Below are positions 11,601-23,600 of a stretch of 64,000 bases of DNA, piece after piece (within the stretch, counting starts at the first letter, position 1; each line of letters starts with the position of its first letter). The notes beneath the pieces were generated by a model. That model had not been told where the DNA came from. It saw nothing but the letters and a program-made list of their open reading frames with translations, and searched no databases. The translations under genes and the position numbers were made by a program. This DNA comes from Morinoia aosen (lineage: Eukaryota > Arthropoda > Malacostraca > Amphipoda > Talitridae), in contig CM059570.1 in assembly GCA_030386875.1 (NCBI GenBank), positions 32,169,422 through 32,233,421 of the forward strand, in the 5' to 3' direction.

Positions 11601-14600
11601 AAAGAGCAATCGTCACTGTAAAGAGCAATCGTCACTGTAAAGAGCAATCGTCACTGTAAAGAGCAATCGTCACTGTAAAGAGCAATCGTCACTGTAAAGA
11701 GCAATCGTCACTGTAAAGAGCAATCGTCACTGTAAAGAGCAATCGTCACTGTAAAGAGCAATCGTCACTGTAAAGAGCAATCGTCACTGTAAAGAGCAAT
11801 CGTCACTGTAAATAGCAATTGTCACTGTAAATAGCAATTGTCACTGTAAATAGCAATCGTCACTGTAAATAGCAATCGTCACTGTAAATAGCAATCGTCA
11901 CTATAAAGAGCAATCATCACGGTAAATAGCAATCGTCACTATAAAGAGCAATCATCACGGTAAATAGCAATCGTCACAGTAAATAGCAATCGTCACGGTA
12001 AATAGCAATCGTCACGGTAAATAGCAATTGTCACTGTAGATAAAAATTGTCACTATAGATAACAATCGTCACTCTAGATAACAATCGTCCCTATAGATAA
12101 CAATCGTTACTATGAATAACAGTCATTACTATGGATAATAATCTTTACAATAAATAATATCCAAATGAGGTGTGACATCTGGATATCATACCCAAACCAC
12201 ACCAAAATTTTGACCAACAAGCATTTCCGAATATCATATCTTAACTACACCAAACTTTTACGCAACAAATATATCCAAATGAGGTGTGACATCTCAACAT
12301 TTTACCCCAACCACATTGAACTTTTGACCAAGTATTTACGAATATCATACCCTAACCACATGGACGTTAAGAGCAACGAGTTTATCCGAATGAGATGTGA
12401 CATCTGAAAATCATACCGTAAACACATCAAAGATTTGAGGAACAAGTATATTCAAATATCACACCCTCCACACCAAACTTTCACGCAACAAATGCATCCA
12501 AATGAGGAGCCACATCTCAACAAGGTACCCTAACCACGAAGGTTTCATGTGCTTAGGACTACCTGAATGAATTGGTGACCACGCCAGGCCTGGACGGCAC
12601 CGAGAAGAAGCAGGAGTCGTGGAAGTGCCCCACACACAGCCTGTAGGAGGAGGACGCAGGCGGCACCGTCGAGTTGAGGAACCTGAGCGGCAGGTGATCG
12701 TACCCGATGTTGAGCAGCCACGCCAGGCATCTGCAACACGGCAATAAGTTAGATTGATGTTAATTTAAGCCTCCATAACCACAACAAAGGCATAACAAAG
12801 AGAGGAAAGAGGGGTAACGCAACAACGGCGTACCAGAGAGAGGAAAGAGGGGGTGACACCTCTAGATTAGATTTTAGTTTAATCTTTCCTCACAAAGGCG
12901 TTTCAAAGAGAGGAAAACGGAAGGCACCATATAGTATAGAGTTAAGGAAACGCGGAATCTATACACAAGGTGCATAAAAACCGTAAGTTGAAGAAGAAGT
13001 TAATGAAACAAGATAAAAGTTGAAGAAGAAAGTAGTAGATGCTGAAAAATAGGACAGCAGTAAACTAGAAAAAAATGGTCCATAACAAATTAAAAAATTT
13101 ATTCTATTTTAACAAAAGAAAAGTTCAACTAACCGTTAGCTTAGGACCTCACATATTCTCGCTGGGAGCGCTAATTCCCATTGATACAATAGTTGTATCC
13201 CCTTGAGAAGAAGGCAATAAGTTAATGCGGTGTCGCACCTGGGACAAGGCAATAAGTTAATGCGGGGTGTCGCACCTGGGACAAGGCAATAAGTTAATGC
13301 GGGGTGTCGCACCTGGGACAAGGCAATAAGTTAATGCGGGGTGTCACACCTGGGACAAGGCAATAAGTTAATGCGGGGTGTCACACCTGGGACAAGGCAA
13401 TAAGTTAATGCAGGGTGTCACACCTGGGACAAGGCAATAAGTTAATGCGGGGTGTCACACCTGGGACAAGGCAATAAGTTAATGCGGGGTGTCACACCTG
13501 GGACAAGGCAATAAGTTAATGCGGAGTGTCACACCTGGGACAAGGCAATAAGTTAATGCGGGGTGTCACACCTGGGACAATTCAATAAGTTAATGCGGGG
13601 TGTCACACCTGGGACAATTCAATAAGTTAATGCGGGGTGTCACACCTGGGACAAGGCAATAAGTTAATGCGGGGTGTCACACCTGGGACAAGGCAATAAG
13701 TTAATGCGGGGTGTCACACCTGGGACAAGGCAATAAGTTAATGCGGGGTGTCACACCTGGGACAAGGCAATAAGTTAATGCGGGGTGTCACACCTGGGAC
13801 AAGGCAATAAGTTAATGCGGGGTGTCACACCTGGGACAAGGCAATAAGTTAATGCGGGGTGTCACACCTGGGACAAGGCAATAAGTTAATGCGGGGTGTC
13901 ACACCTGGGACAAGGCAATAAGTTAATGCGGGGTGTCACACCTGGGACAAGGCAATAAGTTAATGCGGCGTGTCACACCTGGGACAAGGCAATAAGTTAA
14001 TGCGGGGTGTCACACCTGGGACAAGGCAATAAGTTAATGCGGGGTGTCACACCTGGGACAAGGCAATAAGTTAATGCGGGGTGTCACACCTGGGACAAGG
14101 CAATAAGTTAATGCGGGGTGTCACACCTGGGACAAGGCAATAAGTTAATGCGGGGTGTCACACCTGGGACAAGGCAATAAGTTAATGCGGGGTGTCACAC
14201 CTGGGACAAGGCAATAAGTTAATGCGGGGTGTCACACCTGGGACAAGGCAATAAGTTAATGCGGGGTGTCACACCTGGGACAAGGCAATAAGTTAATGCG
14301 GGGTGTCACACCTGGGACAAGGCAATAAGTTAATGCGGGGTGTCACACCTGGGACAAGGCAATAAGTTAATGCGGGGTGTCACACCTGGGACAAGGCAAT
14401 AAGTTAATGCGGGGTGTCACACCTGGGACAAGGCAATAAGTTAATGCGGGGTGTCACACCTGGGACAAGGCAATAAGTTAATGCGGGGTGTCACACCTGG
14501 GACAAGGCAATAAGTTAATGCGGGGTGTCACACCTGGGACAAGGCAATAAGTTAATGCGGGGTGTCACACCTGGGACAAGGCAATAAGTTAATGCGGGGT

Positions 14601-17600
14601 GTCACACCTGGGACAAGGCAATAAGTTAATGCGGGGTGTCACACCTGGGACAAGGCAATAAGTTAATGCGGGGTGTCACACCTGGGACAAGGCAATAAGT
14701 TAATGCGGGGTGTCACACCTGGGACAAGGCAATAAGTTAATGCGGGGTGTCACACCTGGGACAAGGCAATAAGTTAATGCGGGGTGTCACACCTGGGACA
14801 AGGCAATAAGTTAATGCGGGGTGTCACACCTGGGACAAGGCAATAAGTTAATGCAGGGTGTCACACCTGGGACAAGGCAATAAGTTAATGCGGGGTGTCA
14901 CACCTGGGACAAGGCAATAAGTTAATGCGGGGTGTCACACCTGGGACAAGGCAATAAGTTAATGCGGGGTGTCACACCTGGGACAAGGCAATAAGTTAAT
15001 GCGGGGTGTCACACCTGGGACAAGGCAATAAGTTAATGCGGGGTGTCACACCTGGGACAAGGCAATAAGTTAATGCGGGGTGTCACACCTGGGACAAGGC
15101 AATAAGTTAATGCGGGGTGTCACACCTGAGACAAGGCAATAAGTTAATGCGGGGTGTCACACCCGGGACAAGGCAATAAGTTAATGCGGGGTGTCACACC
15201 CGGGACAAGGCAATAAGTTAATGCGGGGTGTCACACCTGGGACAAGGCAATAAGTTAATGCGGGGTGTCACACCTGGGACAAGGCAATAAGTTAATGCGG
15301 GGTGTCACACCTGGGACAAGGCAATAAGTTAATGCGGGGTGTCACACCTGGGACAAGGCAATAAGTTAATGCGGGGTGTCACACCTGGGACAAGGCAATA
15401 AGTTAATGCGGGGTGTCACACCTGGGACAAGGCAATAAGTTAATGCGGGGTGTCACACCTGGGACAAGGCAATAAGTTAATGCGGGGTGTCACACCTGGG
15501 ACAAGGCAATAAGTTAATGCGGGGTGTCACACCTGGGACAAGGCAATAAGTTAATGCGGGGTGTCACACCTGGGACAAGGCAATAAGTTAATGCGGGGTG
15601 TCACACCTGGGACAAGGCAATAAGTTAATGCGGGGTGTCACACCTGGGACAAGGCAATAAGTTAATGCGGGGTGTCACACCTGGGACAAGGCAATAAGTT
15701 AATGCGGGGTGTCACACCTGGGACAAGGCAATAAGTTAATGCGGGGTGTCACACCTGGGACAAGGCAATAAGTTAATGCGGGGTGTCACACCTGGGACAA
15801 GGCAATAAGTTAATGCGGGGTGTCACACCTGGGACAAGGCAATAAGTTAATGCGGGGTGTCACACCTGGGACAAGGCAATAAGTTAATGCGGGGTGTCAC
15901 ACCTGGGACAAGGCAATAAGTTAATGCGGGGTGTCACACCTGGGACAAGGCAATAAGTTAATGCGGGGTGTCACACCTGGGACAAGGCAATAAGTTAATG
16001 CGGGGTGTCACACCTGGGACAAGGCAATAAGTTAATGCGGGGTGTCACACCTGGGACAAGGCAATAAGTTAATGCGGGGTGTCACACCTGGGACAAGGCA
16101 ATAAGTTAATGCGGGGTGTCACACCTGGGACAAGGCAATAAGTTAATGCGGGGTGTCACACCTGGGACAAGGCAATAAGTTAATGCTAGGTGTCACACCA
16201 AAGGCAAGGAACCAAATAAGCCAGTGCGAAGTGTCACTGACGTGGTGACAACAATGAGAGTATGACCTTGGTTCAAGTTATTTTGAAGGGTTGAAATATA
16301 GAATGCAGCTCTCAATGATGCAATGGGGTGCATTGCAGCAAGGATCCGGACTGAGAGGCATTGATTTTAAACTCAGTCACGTCGAGTTGATTGTGATCAG
16401 TTTCTTAATGACAAGCTGCCTCTTCCTACGATAACCTTTCATGGTTGACGTTACATGCAATGCCAATGATGACCAATGAATAATACCTTGAAATGACGTA
16501 TCATACATGAGAGTTTCCTTAAGACAAGCTGGCTCTTCCTACGATAACCTTTCATGGTCGACGTTATGTACATGAAATGACCCATGAAGACCAAAGAGTA
16601 ATTTCTTCAAACAAGGCTGGTACACAGCCAAGGAACTCAGGTGTGCCACCTGTTGTATGAAAATTGCAGACCATAACAAATGTCCGTAAAACCGTCGGAC
16701 CTCGTTTTTACTTTCAAATGAAAAATATTTCAAGAAAGACAAGTGGCATTTGAAGGCAGCTAGGTGCTCAGTTTATGAGAATTTTTATAAAAAGCAATAA
16801 TCATTGACGCATATTAAACCGTACAGTACGTCACTGCTAACAGAACATTACGGCTGAACTGGAAACCACCGCTAAACAGGACATCACAACTAGGCAGTTC
16901 GTCACTCCTAGGAAGTACGTCACTACAAAGCAGTGCGTCACAACTAAGCAATATATCACAACCAAATTACCTGCTGGAGTTACGTGGGAAGGAGACGAGA
17001 GGCAGGTTATCGTGCTGGCACAGCGCGTAGCAGCAATGCGGCTTTTCCTCAGGCACTGGCGAGCACGCCTCTCTGCTGGCACGTCTGAACGAGGTTTCTG
17101 TGGCAGTACCAAGCAATGAGAGTGCGGCCAAGTTGGGGTGTTTGTGATATGTCATGCAGGAGCTCAGTTGTGAAGGTTTAGGTAGTAGAATAACCGGTAG
17201 TAAAGGTGCAGTTCAAAGACGTGTACCCTGTTGTAAAGTTCAGATAGTGAAGGTTTTGGTTACAAAAGATTTGATTAGATGTTAGTTTAAGCCGTACTAA
17301 ACACTAAAAAAAAAGAGCATTCCAAAGGAAGGATGGAGGGAAGGCACTATTTAGTTTGGAGATAAGTGAATGCAAAATCTACGCAGGAGCATAGAAACAG
17401 TAAGTTGAGAAAAAAGTTTATGAAACATGATAAAAGTTTAAGAAAATAGTAGTGACGCTGCAAGTGATGAGAGTGAGCCCATGTTGGCGTATTTGTGATA
17501 AGTCCTGCAGGAGCTAAGTTGTGAAGGTTCAGGTTGTAGAAGTGTAATTTTTTCTAAAGGTGCAGCTAACACGTTCCCTGCGTATTGGGCCATATGTGTG

Positions 17601-20600
17601 CCAATAGATAAATTGATCATTGCACCAGTATAAACGAATGACATTTCATCTGTTGACGATCCTTTTAAAAAATAACTTATAAGACGAGAAGAAATGTAAC
17701 AGTGCAATTGTACTTTCCCCCTTTTTTTTAGGAAGGATGAAAATGTATTCAACAAGTGAAGTTAATTTTCCTTTTCTGCTACTTACAACTTATCCAAACC
17801 AAGCGCTAAAACCAGCGGTGAACGTGCTTACGGACGTGTACCCAGTTGTAAGATTCAGAAACTAAAAGTATGCACTGAGTGGTGGAGGTTCTGGTAATGA
17901 AAGAACACATCAAGTTCAGGTGATGGGATAGCACTCTGTTGCGAACAGAATCGGAGTCAATATTACTTGAGCACAATCAATTTGACTCGAGAGAAAATAA
18001 GGCTAAACCAAAAAATATTTCAATTGAACTTACTGAAATGAATATGAACCCTCAAAAATTAATTAAATGATATTAATACAAAAATAAGTACACTGCAGTG
18101 AATGCAAGCACAATCAATTGCAGTACAAAGGCACAAACACGAATAAAAATACCGTAAATTGGATAAAACCTACCACAGATACAGAGATTTTGCAGTAACT
18201 AAATAAATTCTAAAGCAACGCTTTTACGGTCTCTAACCCCTCAAAACACCTATAAAGCCTCTACTGATACATCTAAAGCCATTAAATCGGATGTAACACA
18301 TTAAAGTTCAAAGAATGCATATAATGATCCATATGGCGGATATATTTATGTCTTCCATTTGCTACCTTGAAGGAAAGTCCTTGAAGGACTCGAGAGAAAA
18401 TAAGGCTAAACCAAAAATATTTCAATTGAACTTACTGAAATGAATATGAACCCTCAAAAATTAATTAAATGATATTAATACAAAAATAAGTACACTGCAG
18501 TGAATGCAAGCACAATCAATTGCAGTACAAAGGCACAAACACGAATAAAAATACCGTAAATTGGATAAAACCTACCACAGATACAGAGATTTTGCAGTAA
18601 CTAAATAAATTCTAAAGCAACGCTTTTACGGTCTCTAACCCCTCAAAACACCTATAAAGCCTCTACTGATACATCTAAAGCCATTAAATCGGATGTAACA
18701 CATTAAAGTGCAAAGAATGCATATAATGATCCATATGGCGGATATATTTATGTCATCCATTTGCTACCTTGAAGGAAACAGAACCTTTAGAGGAGAACTC
18801 GCCGGTATGAGCCGTAAATTCCACTCTGTCAAAAAGGGGATTACATCAGCACACAATAAGCTGAAGGGTAAAATGGCACGTCACCTTGCATTTCACGAGT
18901 CTCATAAACAGTTCAGTCACACTATGTACCTACTTAATTTAGTGACTTTGAGGGTGCTTTGCTGGTAGCAACTGGTCTTGTGAGAAAACGAAACTAGCAA
19001 GCTCGAACAGGCCAGAATTTGTAAACTACTGAGGACACTCAAGCAAAAGGTTTCTACACAAATGAGAGCAGAAGCTAAGTCAAGTTAGCTGTAAAATTAA
19101 ACCCAGAAAATTACTTTCTGTTCGTTCTGCTTACTTAATGATATTGGGGAAAATACTCGGGAGCATGAAGCAACGGAGACCTTACGATTATTTGACCAAC
19201 AACAGCAGTATAGAAATATCAGGCAATCCTAACATGGTACTATTTAATTATCAACCATTACCATCCAAAGTCACAGTGAATATCGCTCTCAAGAAATGCA
19301 TGGATTTTGAACAATATTAACACAAACCCACAACCCTAGAAAAAATACTACACTCATCCAATAAATAGCAGCTCTCGTGAAAACCAAAGATTTTATTGCA
19401 TGTAAGTTACACAGAAAATACGCCAAACATAACCCACTTTAACAAACAATTATGTACCTAAATAGGATACATAGCAATAGCAGTCCAGGTAGGACTGAAA
19501 GTACGTATTTTAATTTCATAAACAACTCAACTCCAGTTGCTGCACGCTTATCAACCAATGCACAGAAAACCTTAAGAATTGGTATTCATTCATATGAAGC
19601 TAACACCAACATACATCAGGTATCACTGAACTTCAGAGTTCTTATTATCATAACACTAAGAGTATAGAATTCCTTTCCAATGCACGCAGTGGTCTGAACC
19701 TGAGCTCCAACAGCACGGACCCCACCATCACCAAACATTACCCCACCATCACCATAACACGACCCCACCATCACCATAACAACACGACCCCACCATCACT
19801 GCAACTACTTGACCCTACCATCACCACAACATGACCCCCCTATCACCACCACCACAACAACAACAACACCAACAAACGAGCCACCACCTCGACAGGCCGC
19901 GAGACGCCTCAAAGTCTCGTCTTTGCGCCGCAGTTGCCTCTCCTCGAACGTGCCAGTGGTGGTCGGTGCAGGCTCAGCATCATCGCTGTCCTCCAAGTCT
20001 GCGGAGATGCCAACTTATCTTAATTCCTTGCAACAAATTAGGTTAGATTGAATATTAGGCAATACAACTATGTCAGTTTACACCTTTGCAATAATGCTGA
20101 ACATGTTCCCATAATTTAGAGTGGAGTCAAGGTAATCAGGAATAAGTGCATACAACAGTGCATATTAGATTAGATTGAATTTGAGGCCCTAACAATAATG
20201 AAGTTAGCTTACGCCTCCATGACAGCAATGAACATGTTTTCGTAAATTAGTGTGGAATTACGGGAATGTAGAATAAGAGCATACAACACACCAGCCAGGC
20301 ATGGAAACTACCCCAACAGGACAATTAGCTTTATCCCTTTACCACAGAGGTGATAACGAAAATAAAATCTGCTCATAGACTATTCAACAAACATAACACT
20401 TTAAACTTTATAACACTTATTATCATTATGCGAGCATAAAACTTAGCCACAAAAGAGGTGGTATCAAAATAGAAAAAAAAAAGAACCATTTAGCACGGAA
20501 AGCGGAAATGTTTGCACAAGGTGGGTTTCCACACAGAATACAAAGGACATCGAAACAGAAAGTTAGGAAGAATACAGTAAAGAGGAAGAATATTTGTGTA

Positions 20601-23600
20601 GGAAGTAGGTGGCACAGTTCACTGGCTTCACCCCATGGGAGAGGCAGAGGAGTAAAGAATGAAGGAGTAAAGTTAACTAAAAAACTACTCTAGCTGCTTC
20701 TGCAATTTGAGTAGTTTATTCTGTGGAGGGTAGTTAGGGTTACCAGTGGTAGAGGAAACAAGGTATGGTCATGGAGAAAAATATACCTCCTCTTGTTTGG
20801 CTAGCCAATAGAAAGGCGTCATTTAGAACTCAATGATGACGTCATCACAACGCCATATCGTTCGGCTAATAGTGGAGCCTGATTTGGAGGTAGCAGTGCT
20901 ACCAGATGCAATATGAGCGCTGCTATTGATTTGTTGCCATGACGTTAGCAAAACCACACCGTCAACAAAGAAAGACTGGTTTGAACCTACCTTGTTTCCT
21001 CTACTGTGGTTACCGCTAAGGAGCGTGTTTTCCCTAGTATACACAAAGCAGAACAGACACATTCAGCACTCTCCGCATACTTAAACGTAAAGGAATCCTA
21101 CACATTCTTAAAGACAGCTTTGCGCTCTGAAAATGGGCTAAATTACAATCCCTCAACCCACTATCTGTAAGAGGCCGCATACAGCAGTGTAGCAACAAAT
21201 AAATCAAACAAATTCAAAATTATAACTTAACTAAAAGGAAACGCAAACACACAAAAAAAGTAAAACTAAGTCTTAAATAAAACGGGAATATTAATAGGAG
21301 GACAAATATGCAGTGTCCTAACCCACAAATCAGAGGTCAAAACAGGAGAGTGGATTAAGTGATAATTTCACCTCATAGCGGCGTAGATGTCTTTCAGGCA
21401 AAGTGGCCTAGTTCCTAGTTAGTATCTTGGCTAAGAAAAGCCAGTTTGGCAACCCAGCGATGAACACTACGGCTCTAGCTTGAGTGTCCTAAAATTCTGT
21501 GTTTTGTGGGTTAGGACACTCTGGATACTTGCCCTTCAATTCTAAATCTTCTTTAGCAAACGATATTTCAAGATAAAAGGCCACAGAACTCATTCCAAAC
21601 AAGCAAAATTTACAAAACCCATTAGACGCGTCCCAGGACAGCTTCAAACGTAAATCAGTGTAAGTGCAGTTTCATCCGAATCAAAACGGTAAGCTATTGA
21701 ATTTATTCCTTACGAGAGGTGATTACAGAATATATGAAGCGTCCCAAACCAGTTTTTAAAACAAAATCAATAGGAGCGTAGCTTCACCAGAACTGGACTG
21801 AGACGCGTCTCAGAACAGCTTTTACCCTAAATCAAAAGAAGTGTAGCCAACAGAACTGGAGGGGGCTGATCTCGGAGACTGACCTCGGTAAGCAGCGAGG
21901 CGGCGAAGTGTCTCATCTGTGCGTCGTCGGAGATGATAGCGAATGGACGGCACTTCTTCAGGAGAGGGTGGAGCGTTGCCTGTGATGGTAGGAGTCTGTC
22001 AGTACCCCGTGTCTGGTACACTGAGTTTGTGTCAGCATCACGTGTCTGGTACACTGAGTCAGTATCAGCATCACGTGTCTAGTACACTGAGTCAGTGTCA
22101 GCATCACGTGTCTAGTACACTGAGTCAGTGTCAGCATCACGTGTCTGGTACACTGAGTCAGTGTCAGCATCACGTGTCTGGTACACTGAGTCAGTGTCAG
22201 CATCACGTGTCTGGTACACTGAGTCAGTGTCAGCATCACGTGTCTGGTACACTGAGTCAGTGTCAGCATCACGTGTCTGGTACACTGAGTCAGTGTCAGC
22301 ATCACGTGTCTGGTACACTGAGACAGTGTCAGCATCACGTGTCTGGTACACTGAGACAGTGTCAGCATCACGTGTCTGGTACATTGAGTCAGTGTCAGCA
22401 TCACGTGCCTGGTACACTGAGTCTGTGTCAGCATCACGTGTCTGGTACACTGAGTCTGTGTCAGCATCACGTGTCTGGTACAGTCTGTGTCAGCATCACG
22501 TGTCTGGTACAGTCTGTGTCAGCATCACGTGTCTGGTACAGTCTGTGTCAGCATCACGTGTCTGGTACAGTCTGGGTCAGCATCACGTGTCTGGTACAGT
22601 CTGTGTCAGCATCACGTGTCTGGTACAGTTTGTGTCAGCATCACGTGTCTGGTACAGTCTGTGTCAGCATCACGTGTCTGGTACAGTCTGTGTCAGCATC
22701 ACGTGTCTGGTACAGTCTGTGTCAGCATCACGTGTCTGGTACAGTCTGTGTCAGCATCACGTGTCTGGTACAGTCTGGGTCAGCATCACGTGTCTGGTAC
22801 AGTCTGTGTCAGCATCACGTGTCTGGTACAGTTTGTGTCAGCATCACGTGTCTGGTACAGTCTGTGTCAGCATCACGTGTCTGGTACAGTCTGTGTCAGC
22901 ATCACGTGTCTGGTACAGTCTGTGTCAGCATCACGTGTCTGGTACAGTCTGTGGCAGCACTAGTTACTTAATACCCACTAGTAAACTGATATGCTGAGTC
23001 AGTCTCACAATCCAACTCAACAGACGGAGCATACAAATGAAACACTTCATTCCTATGGTATGAGGCCAAATAATGTATAAAGGAGACAGAGCCCGCAAAA
23101 GAATTAAGTATTTAATTTACTTTTTATATCAAGTCAGCGTTTAAAAGCTAGAGTGTTACTTATAACTTCTAGAATTATAGAGTTCTTTCAAGATTAAATA
23201 TAAACAACAAAATTGAATCATTACAAGCTTACTATATGATATTGAAAACGTCAAAAGCAGCAAGGTCCTTTTCACAGGAATATAACTCTAACAACTCTAG
23301 TTGCTGCACGCTTATCAACCAATGTGTTATTCATTCATGTGAAGCTAACACTAACGTACATCAAGTATCACTGATATTCGAACTTCTTATTATGCTACTC
23401 ATTTGAAAATTTGCATTTTGCATACTTGCAAATTGCCGCCATGTGCATAGAAACAGAAAGTTGAGAAAGAATTTCATGAAACAAGATAAAAGTTGAAGAA
23501 GAAAGTAGCAGGTGCTGAAAAACAAGACAGCTGTGAACAGAAAAGAATTGTCCTTGCCAAAAAAATTTATTGCAACAAAAAGTAGCGTTACCTAGCTCTC

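Noticed and set aside
12545-12739. 64-codon minus-strand frame with Leu/Ala-rich product
   Set aside because: Wrong frame over THAP exon 10. The frame giving C-x2-H-F and CLAW is the one that links to exons 9 and 11.
10605-16195. CRISPR array
   Set aside because: The units are contiguous with no unique spacers, and the context is eukaryotic, so these are minisatellites.
21943-22997. Long open frames (up to 342 codons) on both strands over the 29/33-bp array
   Set aside because: The periodic repeat lacks stops in several frames. The proteins are pure repeats and no splice or family signal supports them.
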